A stretch of 64,000 nucleotides of DNA from Streptomyces dengpaensis (GTDB taxonomy: Bacteria; Actinomycetota; Actinomycetes; Streptomycetales; Streptomycetaceae): the NCBI RefSeq assembly GCF_002946835.1, contig NZ_CP026652.1, positions 5,022,001 through 5,086,000 of the forward strand. Direction: 5' to 3'. Shown here one piece after another: positions 8,244 through 16,950 of this stretch. The position numbers were made by a program, and so were the translations under genes. The notes beneath the pieces were generated by a model. That model was not told where the DNA came from. It did not search any database and worked only from the letters and a program-made list of their open reading frames with translations. Positions within the stretch are counted from its first letter, which is position 1, and the number at the start of each line of letters is the position of its first letter.

Positions 8244-8726
8244 CTATCCCGCGTGCAGCATCAGGCCGATCCCCAGCACCGGTAGCCCGGCCGCCGCGAT
8301 CCGAGGTGCCCCGAAGCGCTCCTTGAAGAACACCGCCCCGATGGCGGCCCCGACGATGATCGACGACTCCCGCAGGGCCGCGATCGGTGCCAGTTCCGCG
8401 CGGGTCTGTGCCCACAGGACGAGCCCGTACGCCGACACGGAGAGCGCCGCGCCGAGGAAGCCGACGGCGGCGAACGGCCGGAGGACGGACACGAGTTGAC
8501 CGCGCCAGCGGTACGCCGCGTACGCCGGGATCGCCACCCCCTCGACGGCCATCAGCCAGGCGATGTACCCGAGGGAGGAGCCGGAGGTCGCATCCGGAAA
8601 GTGCCGGACGCGCCCGTTCACCTCCCCCAGCCCCAACTCCTGCAGGGCCTCGGCGAAACGGGGGTGCGCGGCGTTCTCTTCGATGGCGGTCATGAACGGC
8701 ACGCTGGCGGTGGGTGTACGGGGCAT
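8244..8726 (-). pseudogene. Chimera: YbaK-type deacylase N-terminus joined to EamA/DMT transporter C-terminal half
   Basis: The 160-residue product is a hybrid. Residues 1-46 (AHPRFAEALQELG ... VRHFPDAT) match the start of YbaK/ProX-type aminoacyl-tRNA deacylases. From SGSSLGYIAWL onward it is the last four or five membrane helices of an EamA drug/metabolite transporter (AYGLVLWAQTR, IVGAAIGAVFFKE). A YbaK protein normally continues for another 110 residues and an EamA protein begins with five more helices. An in-frame deletion between two neighbouring genes explains the structure. The product should lack deacylase activity and is unlikely to transport. Family assignments are from recall of conserved blocks. 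Confidence 0.7.
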
Positions 8727-8739
8727 GCGACCGAGATAA

Positions 8740-10413
8740 TCAGCTCCCCGCCTTCAGCAGTGCCGCCACGATCGGTCCCGCTGTGTCGCTGCCGTGTCCG
8801 CCCTGCTGTACGACGCCCGCGGCCGCCAAGTCGCCCTTGTAGGCCGTGAACCAGCCGTTCGGCTTGTCCTGGTTGTCGACCTCGGCGGAGCCGGTCTTGG
8901 CGCCGTAGTCAGGGCCGAGGCCGGACATGGCCTCGGCGGCGGTGCCGGCGGCGGCCGTGTACTGCATGACGTCGCGGAGCTGGGAGAGCGTGGAGGCGGA
9001 CAGGGTGCGGGACGCCTTGGCCAGGGTGCGGTTGTCCACCGTCGGAGAGACCAGGTAGGGCTGGTGGAAGGTGCCCGCCTGGACCGTGGCGGAGACCGAC
9101 GCCATGTTCAGCGGGTTCATACGGACCCCGCCCTGGCCCATCAGCGACGCCGCCATCTGCGCGGCGCTCTGCACCGGCACCGCTCCGTCGAAGGACGGGA
9201 CGCCGATGGCCCAGTTGTTCAGGCCGAGCCCGAAGACCTGCTGGGCCTGCTTGGTCAGGTCGTCGTTCTTCAGCTTCTCCGCCTGGGTGATGAAGGCCGT
9301 GTTGCAGGACCGCGCGAAGCTCGCCTTGAACGTGCCGTCCTTGATCTCGAAGTCGTCGTCGTTGTGGAACTTCCATCCGCCGTACGTCGAGGTCTTGGGG
9401 CACGGGTGCTTCTTGTCGGCCGAGGCCAGGCCCTTGTCGAAGAGCATCGACGCCGTGATGACCTTCATCGTGGAGCCGGGGGCGAGGGAGCCCTGGAAGG
9501 CGGTGTTGAAGCCGTGGCCGGTGTTCGCGACGGCGAGGATCTCGCCGGTCGAGGGGCGCATCACGACCACCGACGCCTTGGACTTGGCGGCCACCTGCTT
9601 CTCGGCTTCGGCCTGGAGGGCCGGGCTGAGCGTCGTCTTCACGGTCCCCGGGGTGCCCTCGCTGAGCGTGACCAGGGTCTTGTCGGGGCTCTTCTGGGTG
9701 CCCTTCTCCGCGGCCTTGCGGACCACGCGCAGCTCGATGCCCGCCTTGCCCCCGGCCGTCTTGCCGTACTTCTCGCGCAGCCCGTCGAGAACCGTCCCCA
9801 GGGAGGGGTACTTCTCGGTGGTCAGCTCCTCGCCGTCGCGGTCGAGGGCGGTGACCGGCGGCGCACCCGACTCGCCCGTGACGAGCCGGTCGCCGTCCTG
9901 CAGGTCCGGGTGGACGACGGACGGCTTCCAGCCGACCAGCGGGGTGCCGTCCTTGGCGCTCCGTACGACCGTCAGGTTCGACTCGTACGCAAGCGGCTCG
10001 CTCTTGTCCTTGTAGGTGACGGTGGCCTTGACGGAGAACGGGACGGAGGCGCCCGAGCGCTTGCCGCTCGTCAGCTTCACGCCGGTGATGCGCGCGTCCT
10101 TGCCGTAGCCGGTCAGGACGGTCGTCGCGGCCGCCGAGTCGTCGGTGGCGGCGGCGGCCTTCGCGACGTCACCGCTCTGCCAGGCGTCGAGGAAGGCGGC
10201 GGTCGCGGTGCGCACCTCGGTGGCCGTCAGCGGGCCCGTCCGGGCGGACTCGCCGTCGGCGGTCGTCGAGGCCCTGTCCTCGGCCGCCGCACCGCCGTCG
10301 AACAGGCTGTAGGCGCCGAACGCCCCGCCGGCCACGACCACGGCGATCAGCCCGCCGTAAACGGCGGGCTGCTTCGTCTTCCGTCGCTCGGCGACGCGCC
10401 TTCTCTTGCCCAC
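8740..10413 (-). CDS. Penicillin-binding protein, transpeptidase with NTF2-like N-terminal domain
   Basis: A 557-residue protein with one N-terminal membrane anchor (AVYGGLIAVVVAGGAFGAY), an NTF2-like (MecA_N-type) domain, a linker domain and a transpeptidase domain. Active-site motifs are STMK (314-317), SCN (369-371) and KTG (506-508). It is a class B-type peptidoglycan D,D-transpeptidase acting outside the membrane. The GTG at 10413 is preferred because GGGAG precedes it by about 3-5 bases; the longer frame starting at 10476 crosses the 26-bp palindrome. It is a close paralogue of the next gene, on the same strand. Confidence 0.9.
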   Translation of the reverse strand: MGKRRRVAERRKTKQPAVYGGLIAVVVAGGAFGAYSLFDGGAAAEDRASTTADGESARTGPLTATEVRTATAAFLDAWQSGDVAKAAAATDDSAAATTVLTGYGKDARITGVKLTSGKRSGASVPFSVKATVTYKDKSEPLAYESNLTVVRSAKDGTPLVGWKPSVVHPDLQDGDRLVTGESGAPPVTALDRDGEELTTEKYPSLGTVLDGLREKYGKTAGGKAGIELRVVRKAAEKGTQKSPDKTLVTLSEGTPGTVKTTLSPALQAEAEKQVAAKSKASVVVMRPSTGEILAVANTGHGFNTAFQGSLAPGSTMKVITASMLFDKGLASADKKHPCPKTSTYGGWKFHNDDDFEIKDGTFKASFARSCNTAFITQAEKLKNDDLTKQAQQVFGLGLNNWAIGVPSFDGAVPVQSAAQMAASLMGQGGVRMNPLNMASVSATVQAGTFHQPYLVSPTVDNRTLAKASRTLSASTLSQLRDVMQYTAAAGTAAEAMSGLGPDYGAKTGSAEVDNQDKPNGWFTAYKGDLAAAGVVQQGGHGSDTAGPIVAALLKAGS

Positions 10414-10447
10414 AGCTCCCAGTCCTCCGCTGTTCCCTGATGCCCCC

Positions 10448-10473
10448 GTGCTCTCGTTGCACAACGAGAGCAC
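10448..10473. terminator. 26-bp near-perfect palindrome between the two PBP genes
   Basis: GTGCTCTCGTTG and CAACGAGAGCAC are perfect 12-base arms around CA. It lies 33 bases after the stop of the upstream PBP gene and 35 bases before the start of the downstream one. It can therefore be a terminator for the first or an operator for the second. Confidence 0.55.
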
Positions 10474-10505
10474 CACCCTAGGGTCCCGCCCCGCGAGGGG
10501 TGACT

Positions 10506-12149
10506 TCAGCCACCAGTTCGTAGCACAGCTGCGACGATCGGGCCCGCGGCGTCGCCGCCGCGGCCGCCCTCCTGCGTCATGGCCGCGGCCGCGACGTCGC
10601 CCCGGTAACCGGTGAACCAGCTGTTGGACTTGGCCTGTTCGTCGACCTCGGCGGAGCCGGTCTTGGCGCCGATGTCGCCGCCGAGCCCGGCCATGACGCG
10701 AGCAGCGGTGCCGCTCGTCGCGGTGAGCCGCATCATCCGCTTGAGCTGCGCGACGGTGTTCATCGGCAGGCCCTTCGCCCGCGCGGGCTCGCGGTCGTCG
10801 AGCTCCAGCGGCACGATGACCGGCTGGCGGAACGTGCCGGTGATGGCGGTCGCCGTCACCGAGGCCATGTTCAGCGGGCTCATCTGGACCTGGCCCTGGC
10901 CGATCGCGTTCGCCGCGCGGTCCGGGCCGCCGGAGGCGGGGACGCTGCCGTCGAAGGACGGGATGCCGGTCTTCCAGTTGTCCTGACCGAGGCCGAACCG
11001 CGTCTGCGCCTCGGTCGTGAGCGACTCGTCCGTGAGCGGGCTCGCGTCGGTGCCGTCGATGAGCTTCACGAAGGCCGTGTTGCAGGACCGCATGAAGCTG
11101 TTGGCGAGGCTGGCGCCCTCGTTGGGGGCCATGTCCGTGAGGTTGTGGAAGGTCTGGCTCTGCCAGGTGGCGGTCGGCGGGCAGGGCGCCGGGCCGTTCA
11201 TCGTGGTCACGCCGTTGTCGATGAGCATGGCCGCGGTGATGATCTTCATCGTGGAGCCGGGCGCGAGCTTGCCGAGGAACGCCGCGTTGAAGCCGTCCTC
11301 CCGGTGGTTGGCGACCGCCAGCACCTCACCGGTGCTCGGCTTCACCGCCACCACGGACGACTCGGAGTACCGCGCGACCGCCTTCTCCGCGGTGGCCTGC
11401 GCGGTGGCGCTGAGCGTCGTACGGACCTTGCCCGCCTGCCCCTTGGCAAGGGTCACGAGGGTCCTGTCGGCGCTCTCCTCGCTCCCGCGCCGGATGGTCA
11501 GCTCGATGCCGGGTGAACCGCCCGCCGTGGCGCCGTACTTGTCGCGCAGCGCGCCCAGGATCGGCCCCAGGGAGGGGTACTTCTCCTTCGTCAGGACAAC
11601 GTTGTTGCGGTCCACGGCCTCGATCACCGGACTCGCCGACTCGCCCGTGACCAGCGTGTCCCCGTCCTCCAGCTCCGGGTGGACGACGGACGGCCGCCAG
11701 TCGACCAGCGCGTTGCCGGTGGTCTGCCCGCGTACGACGGTCAGTTCGGAGTCGTACGAGAAGGGCTTGCTCTTCCCGTCGTACGACACCGTCGCCTTCA
11801 CCGAGAACGGCACGGTCGTGCCGGACGGCGTACCCGGGGTGATCTTCACGTCGGTGAGGTGCGCGTCGGCGCGGTAACCGGCCAGCAAGCCTTCGGCGTT
11901 CTCCGCGAAGTCGGTGTACGACGCCGCCTCGGCCGCGTCGCCCTTCTCCCAGGCCGCGAAGAACTTGCCGCTGGTCTCCTTGACCTCCGCACCGCTCGGC
12001 GGCCCGGTCTCCGCCGCGGCGGGTCCGCCCGCGCCCGAGCCGCCGCCCCCGCTGACCGCGCTGACGACGTTGTACGCCCCGTACCCGGCGCCGCCCACCA
12101 TCACGGCGAACACGCCGCCGACGACGGCAGCCTTTGCCCCCTTGCGCAT
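10506..12149 (-). CDS. Penicillin-binding protein, paralogue of the preceding gene
   Basis: A 547-residue protein of the same design: N-terminal membrane anchor (residues 7-32), a Gly/Ala-rich linker, an NTF2-like domain, and a transpeptidase domain with STMK (299-302), SCN (355-357) and KTG (496-498). Long blocks are shared with the neighbour, including VPFSVKATV, SVVHP, EKYPSLG, LAPGSTMK, AKTGSAEVD and GPIVAA. Tandem duplication is the simplest origin. Both keep all catalytic residues, so both should be active cell-wall transpeptidases. An 18-bp palindrome lies 38 bases upstream of the ATG. Confidence 0.9.
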   Translation of the reverse strand: MRKGAKAAVVGGVFAVMVGGAGYGAYNVVSAVSGGGGSGAGGPAAAETGPPSGAEVKETSGKFFAAWEKGDAAEAASYTDFAENAEGLLAGYRADAHLTDVKITPGTPSGTTVPFSVKATVSYDGKSKPFSYDSELTVVRGQTTGNALVDWRPSVVHPELEDGDTLVTGESASPVIEAVDRNNVVLTKEKYPSLGPILGALRDKYGATAGGSPGIELTIRRGSEESADRTLVTLAKGQAGKVRTTLSATAQATAEKAVARYSESSVVAVKPSTGEVLAVANHREDGFNAAFLGKLAPGSTMKIITAAMLIDNGVTTMNGPAPCPPTATWQSQTFHNLTDMAPNEGASLANSFMRSCNTAFVKLIDGTDASPLTDESLTTEAQTRFGLGQDNWKTGIPSFDGSVPASGGPDRAANAIGQGQVQMSPLNMASVTATAITGTFRQPVIVPLELDDREPARAKGLPMNTVAQLKRMMRLTATSGTAARVMAGLGGDIGAKTGSAEVDEQAKSNSWFTGYRGDVAAAAMTQEGGRGGDAAGPIVAAVLRTGG

Positions 12150-12186
12150 CGCGCGATTCCCCTCCCCGGGGGGCCTTCTCCCGAAC

Positions 12187-12204
12187 TTCTGAACGCGTTC
12201 AGAA
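12187..12204. promoter_or_regulatory. 18-bp perfect palindrome upstream of the PBP gene
   Basis: TTCTGAACGCGTTCAGAA is perfectly palindromic and sits 38 bases before the ATG at 12149, where a repressor would block the promoter. The size and TGAAC/GTTCA half-sites suit a TetR- or GntR-type regulator. The spacing of GAAC to GTTC (2 bases) does not fit a LexA box. Confidence 0.5.
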
Positions 12205-12312
12205 AAATGGGTCCGTCCCGCACTGTAAGGGCGAGGAGTGACTCATGGGGCTGACGTTCTCCGAATCGTTAGCCCCGGACGTCCCGGTCGTCAGGCCCGG
12301 AGGTCCCTGTCG

Positions 12313-14055
12313 TCAGACCCAGGTATCCAGCCACATCCGCGCCCGCCAGCTGTCGATGGGGATGGCGGTGCCCGTGTAGATCGGCCAGAAGTAGATGAAG
12401 TTCCACGCGATCAGCAGGACCAGTACGCCCGCGCTCGCGGCGCCGATGACGCGGCGGCGTTCGCTCGAGCCGGGTGGGCCGAGGATCGCGCCGACGAGCA
12501 TGGCCACGGCCAGGCAGAGGAAGGGCAGGAAGACGATGGCGTAGAAGAAGAAGATCGTGCGTTCCTGGTACATGAACCAGGGGAGGTAGCCGGCCGCGAT
12601 GCCGCAGGCGATCGCGCCCGCACGCCAGTCGCGGCGGAACGCCCAGCGCCAGAGCACGTAGGCGACCGCGAAGCAGGCCGCCCACCACAGCACCGGGGTG
12701 CCGAGTGCCAGCACCTCGCGCGCGCACTTCTCGCCCGCGTCGGCGGGGCAGCCGTCCTTGCCGGGCGCCGGGGACTCGTAGAAGTACGAGACCGGGCGGC
12801 CCAGGACGAGCCAGCTCCATGGGTTGGACTCGTAGGTGTGCGGGGACGACAGGTTCTTGTGGAACTCGAAGACCTCGTTCTCGTAGTGCCAGAGGCTGCG
12901 CCACCAGTCCGGGAACAGCCAGCTCCAGGAGCTGTTCTTCCCGTCCGTCACCGCCCAGTTGCGGAAGTAGCCGCCGCTGCCGTCGTCGGGCGAGAGGATC
13001 CAGCCGGTCCACGAGACGATGTACGTGGCGATCGCCACGGGGACTGTCGCCAGGAACGCCCAGCCCAGGTCGTGCTTGATCACTGCGATGTAGGGGTGCC
13101 GGGCTCCCGCGACCTTGCGGGTGCCCACGTCCCACAGCACGGTCAGCACGCCGAATGCCGCCAGGAAGACCAGGCCGTTCCACTTGGTGCCGATCGCGAG
13201 CCCCAGGCACAGCCCCGCCAGCCAGCGCCACGGCCGTAGGCCGAGACCGGTCGTGTCGGCCACGTGCGCGTTCGGCCGTACGACTCCGTCCCCGTCCGGC
13301 GGCAGCGCGGCCGCGAGCCGTTCCCGCGCCCTGTCGCGGTCGATCACCAGACAGCCGAAGGCCGCGAGTACGAAGAACATCAGCACGCCGTCGAGTAGTG
13401 ATGTGCGGCTCATCACGAAGTGCAGTCCGTCCACCGCCATCAGCGCGCCCGCGAGGCAGCCGAGGAACGTCGAACGGAACAGGCGGCGCCCGATCCGGCA
13501 CAGCAGCAGCACGGACAGCGTGCCGAGCAGCGCCGTCATGAAGCGCCAGCCGAAGGGGTTGAAGTCGAAGATCCACTCGCCGAGCCCGATGACGTACTTG
13601 CCGACCGGCGGATGCACCACATAGGCGGCGTCGCCCGGGATCGTCACCCGGCCGTTGCCCTGCAGGATCAGGTCGTTGGCGTCCTTCGCCCAGTTGACCT
13701 CGTACCCGCGGTGGATCAGTGCCCAGGCGTCCTTGGCGTAGTACGTCTCGTCGAATATCACCGCCTTCGGGCTGCCCAGGTTCCAGAACCGCATCAGCCC
13801 GGCGAGCAGCGTCACCAGGAGCGGGCCGCCCCAGCCCGACCAGCGCGTGATGCGCTCGGCGACCTCGTGGCGCAGCCCGACCGCCGCCCAGACGCGCGGA
13901 CTGGGCTCGGCGTACGGCGGCACGAGCCGCTCGCGCACGTCGCTTCTCGGCGGCGCCGAGTATCCGAAGCGGCGCAGCCGCGGCTGCCACGACAGCCGCC
14001 TGTCTTGGGCGGCCTGGCCCTGCCGGGTGTCCGTGGAGGACGCGGTACTGGTCAC
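12313..14055 (-). CDS. pmt: Protein O-mannosyltransferase (dolichyl/polyprenyl-phosphate-mannose type)
   Basis: A 580-residue polytopic membrane enzyme of the GT39/PMT family. After a cytoplasmic tail comes a first helix, then FDETYYAKDAW with the catalytic Asp-Glu pair of PMT enzymes in the first extracytoplasmic loop. About ten further hydrophobic segments follow, with the family motif WNFIYFWPIYTG near the C-terminus. It transfers mannose from polyprenyl-phosphate-mannose to Ser/Thr of Sec-exported proteins. It is divergent from rsmI with 62 bases between the starts. Confidence 0.93.
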   Translation of the reverse strand: MTSTASSTDTRQGQAAQDRRLSWQPRLRRFGYSAPPRSDVRERLVPPYAEPSPRVWAAVGLRHEVAERITRWSGWGGPLLVTLLAGLMRFWNLGSPKAVIFDETYYAKDAWALIHRGYEVNWAKDANDLILQGNGRVTIPGDAAYVVHPPVGKYVIGLGEWIFDFNPFGWRFMTALLGTLSVLLLCRIGRRLFRSTFLGCLAGALMAVDGLHFVMSRTSLLDGVLMFFVLAAFGCLVIDRDRARERLAAALPPDGDGVVRPNAHVADTTGLGLRPWRWLAGLCLGLAIGTKWNGLVFLAAFGVLTVLWDVGTRKVAGARHPYIAVIKHDLGWAFLATVPVAIATYIVSWTGWILSPDDGSGGYFRNWAVTDGKNSSWSWLFPDWWRSLWHYENEVFEFHKNLSSPHTYESNPWSWLVLGRPVSYFYESPAPGKDGCPADAGEKCAREVLALGTPVLWWAACFAVAYVLWRWAFRRDWRAGAIACGIAAGYLPWFMYQERTIFFFYAIVFLPFLCLAVAMLVGAILGPPGSSERRRVIGAASAGVLVLLIAWNFIYFWPIYTGTAIPIDSWRARMWLDTWV

Positions 14056-14117
14056 CGCGCCATCGTAGGGAACACGTCTGTGGGAGTCCCGCGCCTGGGC
14101 CCTGCGAGGATGGAACC

Positions 14118-14966
14118 GTGACAGGAACCCTCGTTTTGGCAGGCACTCCCATCGGCGACGTGGCCGATGCTCCGCCCCGGCTCGCCCAGGAGCTCGAGCA
14201 CGCCGACGTCGTCGCCGCGGAGGACACCCGGCGACTGCGGCGGCTCACCCAGGCGCTGGGCGTACAGCCCGGCGGGCGGGTCGTCTCGTACTTCGAGGGC
14301 AACGAGTCCGCCCGTACGCCGGAGCTTGTCGAGGCGCTGGCCGGCGGGGCGCGGGTGCTGCTGGTGACCGACGCCGGGATGCCGTCCGTCTCGGACCCCG
14401 GGTACCGGCTGGTCGCGGCCGCCGTCGAGAAGGACATCAAGGTCACCGCCGTACCCGGCCCGTCCGCGGTGCTCACCGCGCTCGCGCTCTCGGGGCTGCC
14501 CGTCGACCGCTTCTGCTTCGAGGGCTTCCTGCCGCGCAAGGCGGGCGAGCGGCTCTCCCGGCTGCGCGAGGTCGCCGACGAGCGCCGCACGCTGGTCTAC
14601 TTCGAGTCGCCCCACCGGCTCGACGACACCCTCGCCGCGATGGCCGAGGTGTTCGGGGCGGAGCGGCGCGCCGCCGTCTGCCGCGAGCTGACGAAGACGT
14701 ACGAGGAGGTCAAGCGGGGCCCGCTGGGCGAACTGGCCGCCTGGGCCGCCGAGGGCGTACGGGGCGAGATCACCGTCGTCGTCGAGGGCGCCGCCGAGAA
14801 GGGCGCCGGGGAACTGGACGCCGCCGAGCTGGTGCGCAGGGTGCGGGTGCGCGAGGAGGCGGGGGAGCGGCGCAAGGAGGCGATCGCGGCCGTGGCGGCG
14901 GAGGCGGGGGTTCCCAAGCGGGAGGTCTTCGACGCGGTCGTCGCCGCGAAGAACGCGGGGTCGTAG
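14118..14966 (+). CDS. rsmI: 16S rRNA (cytidine-1402 2'-O)-methyltransferase RsmI
   Basis: A 282-residue SAM-dependent methyltransferase of the tetrapyrrole-methylase fold. RsmI hallmarks are the N-terminal LVLAGTPIGDVAD, then AAEDTRR, VTDAGMPSVSDPGY, VPGPSAVLTALALSGLP and FVGFLP-like FEGFLPRK. It methylates the 2'-OH of C1402 in 16S rRNA, aiding decoding fidelity. The start is GTG at 14118. A 43-bp tandem-repeat array begins at its stop codon. Confidence 0.95.
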   Translation: MTGTLVLAGTPIGDVADAPPRLAQELEHADVVAAEDTRRLRRLTQALGVQPGGRVVSYFEGNESARTPELVEALAGGARVLLVTDAGMPSVSDPGYRLVAAAVEKDIKVTAVPGPSAVLTALALSGLPVDRFCFEGFLPRKAGERLSRLREVADERRTLVYFESPHRLDDTLAAMAEVFGAERRAAVCRELTKTYEEVKRGPLGELAAWAAEGVRGEITVVVEGAAEKGAGELDAAELVRRVRVREEAGERRKEAIAAVAAEAGVPKREVFDAVVAAKNAGS

Positions 14967-15266
14967 CGCGGCTGCGCGGTCCGTGGCGCCCGGTGACGCG
15001 GCCCGTGGCGCGGCTCGCACCAGGCTGTCGCGCCGGTGGCGCGGCCCGTGGCGCGGTTCGTACCCGTGTGGTGGCGCCGGTCGCCCGGTCTGTGGTGCCG
15101 CCCGCACCCGTGCCGTCGTGCCGGTGATGCCCTCGCAGCGCGGCTCGCACCGCGCTGTCGCGCGGGTCACGCGGTCCGTGGCGCGGCTCGCACCGCGCTG
15201 TCGCGCGGGTCACCCGGCCAGTTGTGCCGCTCGCGCCCGCGTCGCCGCGCCCCTCGCGCTGCTCCA
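14966..15266. repeat. Tandem array of about 6-7 copies of a 43-bp unit
   Basis: Units start at about 14966, 15008, 15051, 15095, 15138, 15181 and a degenerate copy at 15227. The best copies (15138 and 15181) share a perfect 33-bp run beginning GCGCGGCTCGCACC. Lengths of 42-46 bp are not multiples of three, so no single frame reads the array as protein repeats. It starts at the rsmI stop and is followed by 200 bases (15267-15468) with no gene, leading to the ribosome site of the next gene. Confidence 0.8.
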
Positions 15267-15468
15267 TATGGGGGCAAAGGCCCTGTCGCGGATGGGCAAA
15301 TTCCGGGCCTGTCACCAGGGGGGTTGCGGCAAGGAACGGCCAAGAGGGCTCCAACAGTCGACAGGTCTCGTGCGCTCGCGCCGGGAGAAGTGTCCACTGG
15401 TTGAGGGGACGCACCCGTCCTCCACCTCCACCCGCGGAGGTGTTTGTCCAGCGGACACAGGAGCTGGC

Positions 15469-15858
15469 ATGAGTGAGATCGCAGGACGGACCGGGCAGCG
15501 CAGCGCGGCGACCGCCGTCGTCCATGAGTCGTACTCCTTCGCCTGCATGCGCTGCGGGCACGGCTGGGAGCAGTCGTACGAGATAGAGCACCACCTCGAC
15601 GCCGAAGGCAGTGAGTTCGTGAGGTATGTGGCGAACGGCCAGGTCGTGCCGTCGCCGCTGCGCCGCCCCAGCTGCCTGAACTGCGACAGCCACGTGGTGC
15701 GCATCATGCGCCCCGGCCAGGTGTCCTCCGTCCTCGACTCCATGCACCACCACGGCCCGGCGTCGCGGTCGTCCGAGCCCCCCGCGGCGCCCAAGGAGCC
15801 GCACCACTGGCACCTCTCGGATCTGCTGCACCCCTTCCAGCACCGCAAGGCGGGGTGA
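15469..15858 (+). CDS. Small protein with paired CxxC motifs (zinc-ribbon-like), unknown function
   Basis: 129 residues. ATG 15469 has an AGGAG site 5 bases upstream. CMRC and CLNC, about 50 residues apart, form a likely metal-binding ribbon surrounding an acidic/aromatic segment (GWEQSYEIEHHLD). The C-terminus is His-rich (HHWHLSDLLHPFQH). I do not recognise a named family; the pattern resembles conserved Streptomyces hypothetical proteins. The frame is open upstream through the tandem repeats, but that part has no start or codon bias supporting it. Confidence 0.7.
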   Translation: MSEIAGRTGQRSAATAVVHESYSFACMRCGHGWEQSYEIEHHLDAEGSEFVRYVANGQVVPSPLRRPSCLNCDSHVVRIMRPGQVSSVLDSMHHHGPASRSSEPPAAPKEPHHWHLSDLLHPFQHRKAG

Positions 15859-15904
15859 CCTCGCTCGGGTGAGGCCCGGCATGCCCCTTTCGTAGGATCG
15901 GGGC

Positions 15905-16798
15905 ATGCCTTCCGATACGCCTCCCGCCGCGCCCGCCGACGATGACGCCCCGCCCCTGCCGGAGCCCCTGCGCGTGTCCGTCGCCGATTCGCACACCCAC
16001 CTCGACATGCAGTCCGGCACGGTCGAGGAGGGCCTGGCCAAGGCCGCGTCGGTCGGTGTGACGACGGTCGTGCAGGTCGGATGCGACGTGAACGGTTCGC
16101 GTTGGGCGGCGGAGACCGCGGCCGCGTACGACGCCGTCCACGCGACGGTCGCGCTGCACCCCAACGAAGCGCCCCGCATCGTGGACGGCGACCCGGACGG
16201 CTGGTCCCGGCAGGGCGCCCGGCAGCCGGGCGGGGACGCCGCACTGGACGAGGCGCTGGCGGAGATCGACCGCCTCGCCGCCCTCCCGCAGGTCAAGGGC
16301 GTCGGCGAGACCGGGCTCGACTACTTCCGTACGGGCCCGGAGGGCAGGGCCGCGCAGGAACGGTCCTTCCGCGCCCATATCGAGATCGCCAAGCGGCACG
16401 GCAAGGCCCTGGTCATCCACGACCGCGACGCCCACGCCGACGTGCTGCGCATCCTCAAGGAGGAGGGCGCCCCCGAGCGGACGGTCTTCCACTGCTACTC
16501 CGGCGACGCCGCGATGGCCGAGATCTGCGGCCGCGCCGGCTACTTCATGTCCTTCGCCGGGAACGTGACCTTCAAGAACGCCCAGCCCCTGCGTGACGCG
16601 CTCGCCGTGGCGCCCCTCGAACTCGTCCTCGTCGAGACCGACGCGCCCTTCCTGACCCCCGCGCCCTACCGCGGACGGCCCAACGCGCCGTATCTCATTC
16701 CGATCACGGTGCGCGCCATGGCCGCCGTGCGCGGCATCGACGAGGACACGCTGGCGACCTCGATCTCCGCGAACACTGCGCGTGCGTTCGATTACTGA
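15905..16798 (+). CDS. TatD-family metal-dependent hydrolase/DNase
   Basis: 297 residues of the TatD amidohydrolase family. Metal-ligand motifs are ADSHTHLD near residue 23, GVGETGLDYF, IHDRDAHADV, FHCYSGD and VLVETDAPFLTPAP. TatD enzymes are 3'-5' exonucleases or nucleases, some acting in DNA repair or tRNA quality control. In many Streptomyces this gene sits just upstream of rpfB-rsmA-ispE, as here. Confidence 0.92.
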   Translation: MPSDTPPAAPADDDAPPLPEPLRVSVADSHTHLDMQSGTVEEGLAKAASVGVTTVVQVGCDVNGSRWAAETAAAYDAVHATVALHPNEAPRIVDGDPDGWSRQGARQPGGDAALDEALAEIDRLAALPQVKGVGETGLDYFRTGPEGRAAQERSFRAHIEIAKRHGKALVIHDRDAHADVLRILKEEGAPERTVFHCYSGDAAMAEICGRAGYFMSFAGNVTFKNAQPLRDALAVAPLELVLVETDAPFLTPAPYRGRPNAPYLIPITVRAMAAVRGIDEDTLATSISANTARAFDY

Positions 16799-16950
16799 CC
16801 GATAACGGTTCCGGAGGTATCACCTGGTCAAACGCGGGTGCGCCTCAGGGGAGTGTCGCGACACAGTGTAGCCGCGTTGCTTGGGAGAGTGACGACCGCT
16901 CCGCTAGGTTCTGGTCGCCCGATCCGGATCTCCGTGGAGCGTGTGTCGCC

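Noticed and set aside
12187..12204. LexA/SOS box
   Set aside because: GAAC and GTTC are separated by 2 bases, not the 4 needed, and the gene is a PBP.
14966..15266. CRISPR array
   Set aside because: The units are contiguous degenerate 43-bp tandem repeats with no unique spacers and no cas genes nearby.
16799..16950. Cyclic di-AMP (ydaO) riboswitch upstream of rpfB
   Set aside because: The interval is only 152 bases and none of the conserved ydaO stems could be recognised.
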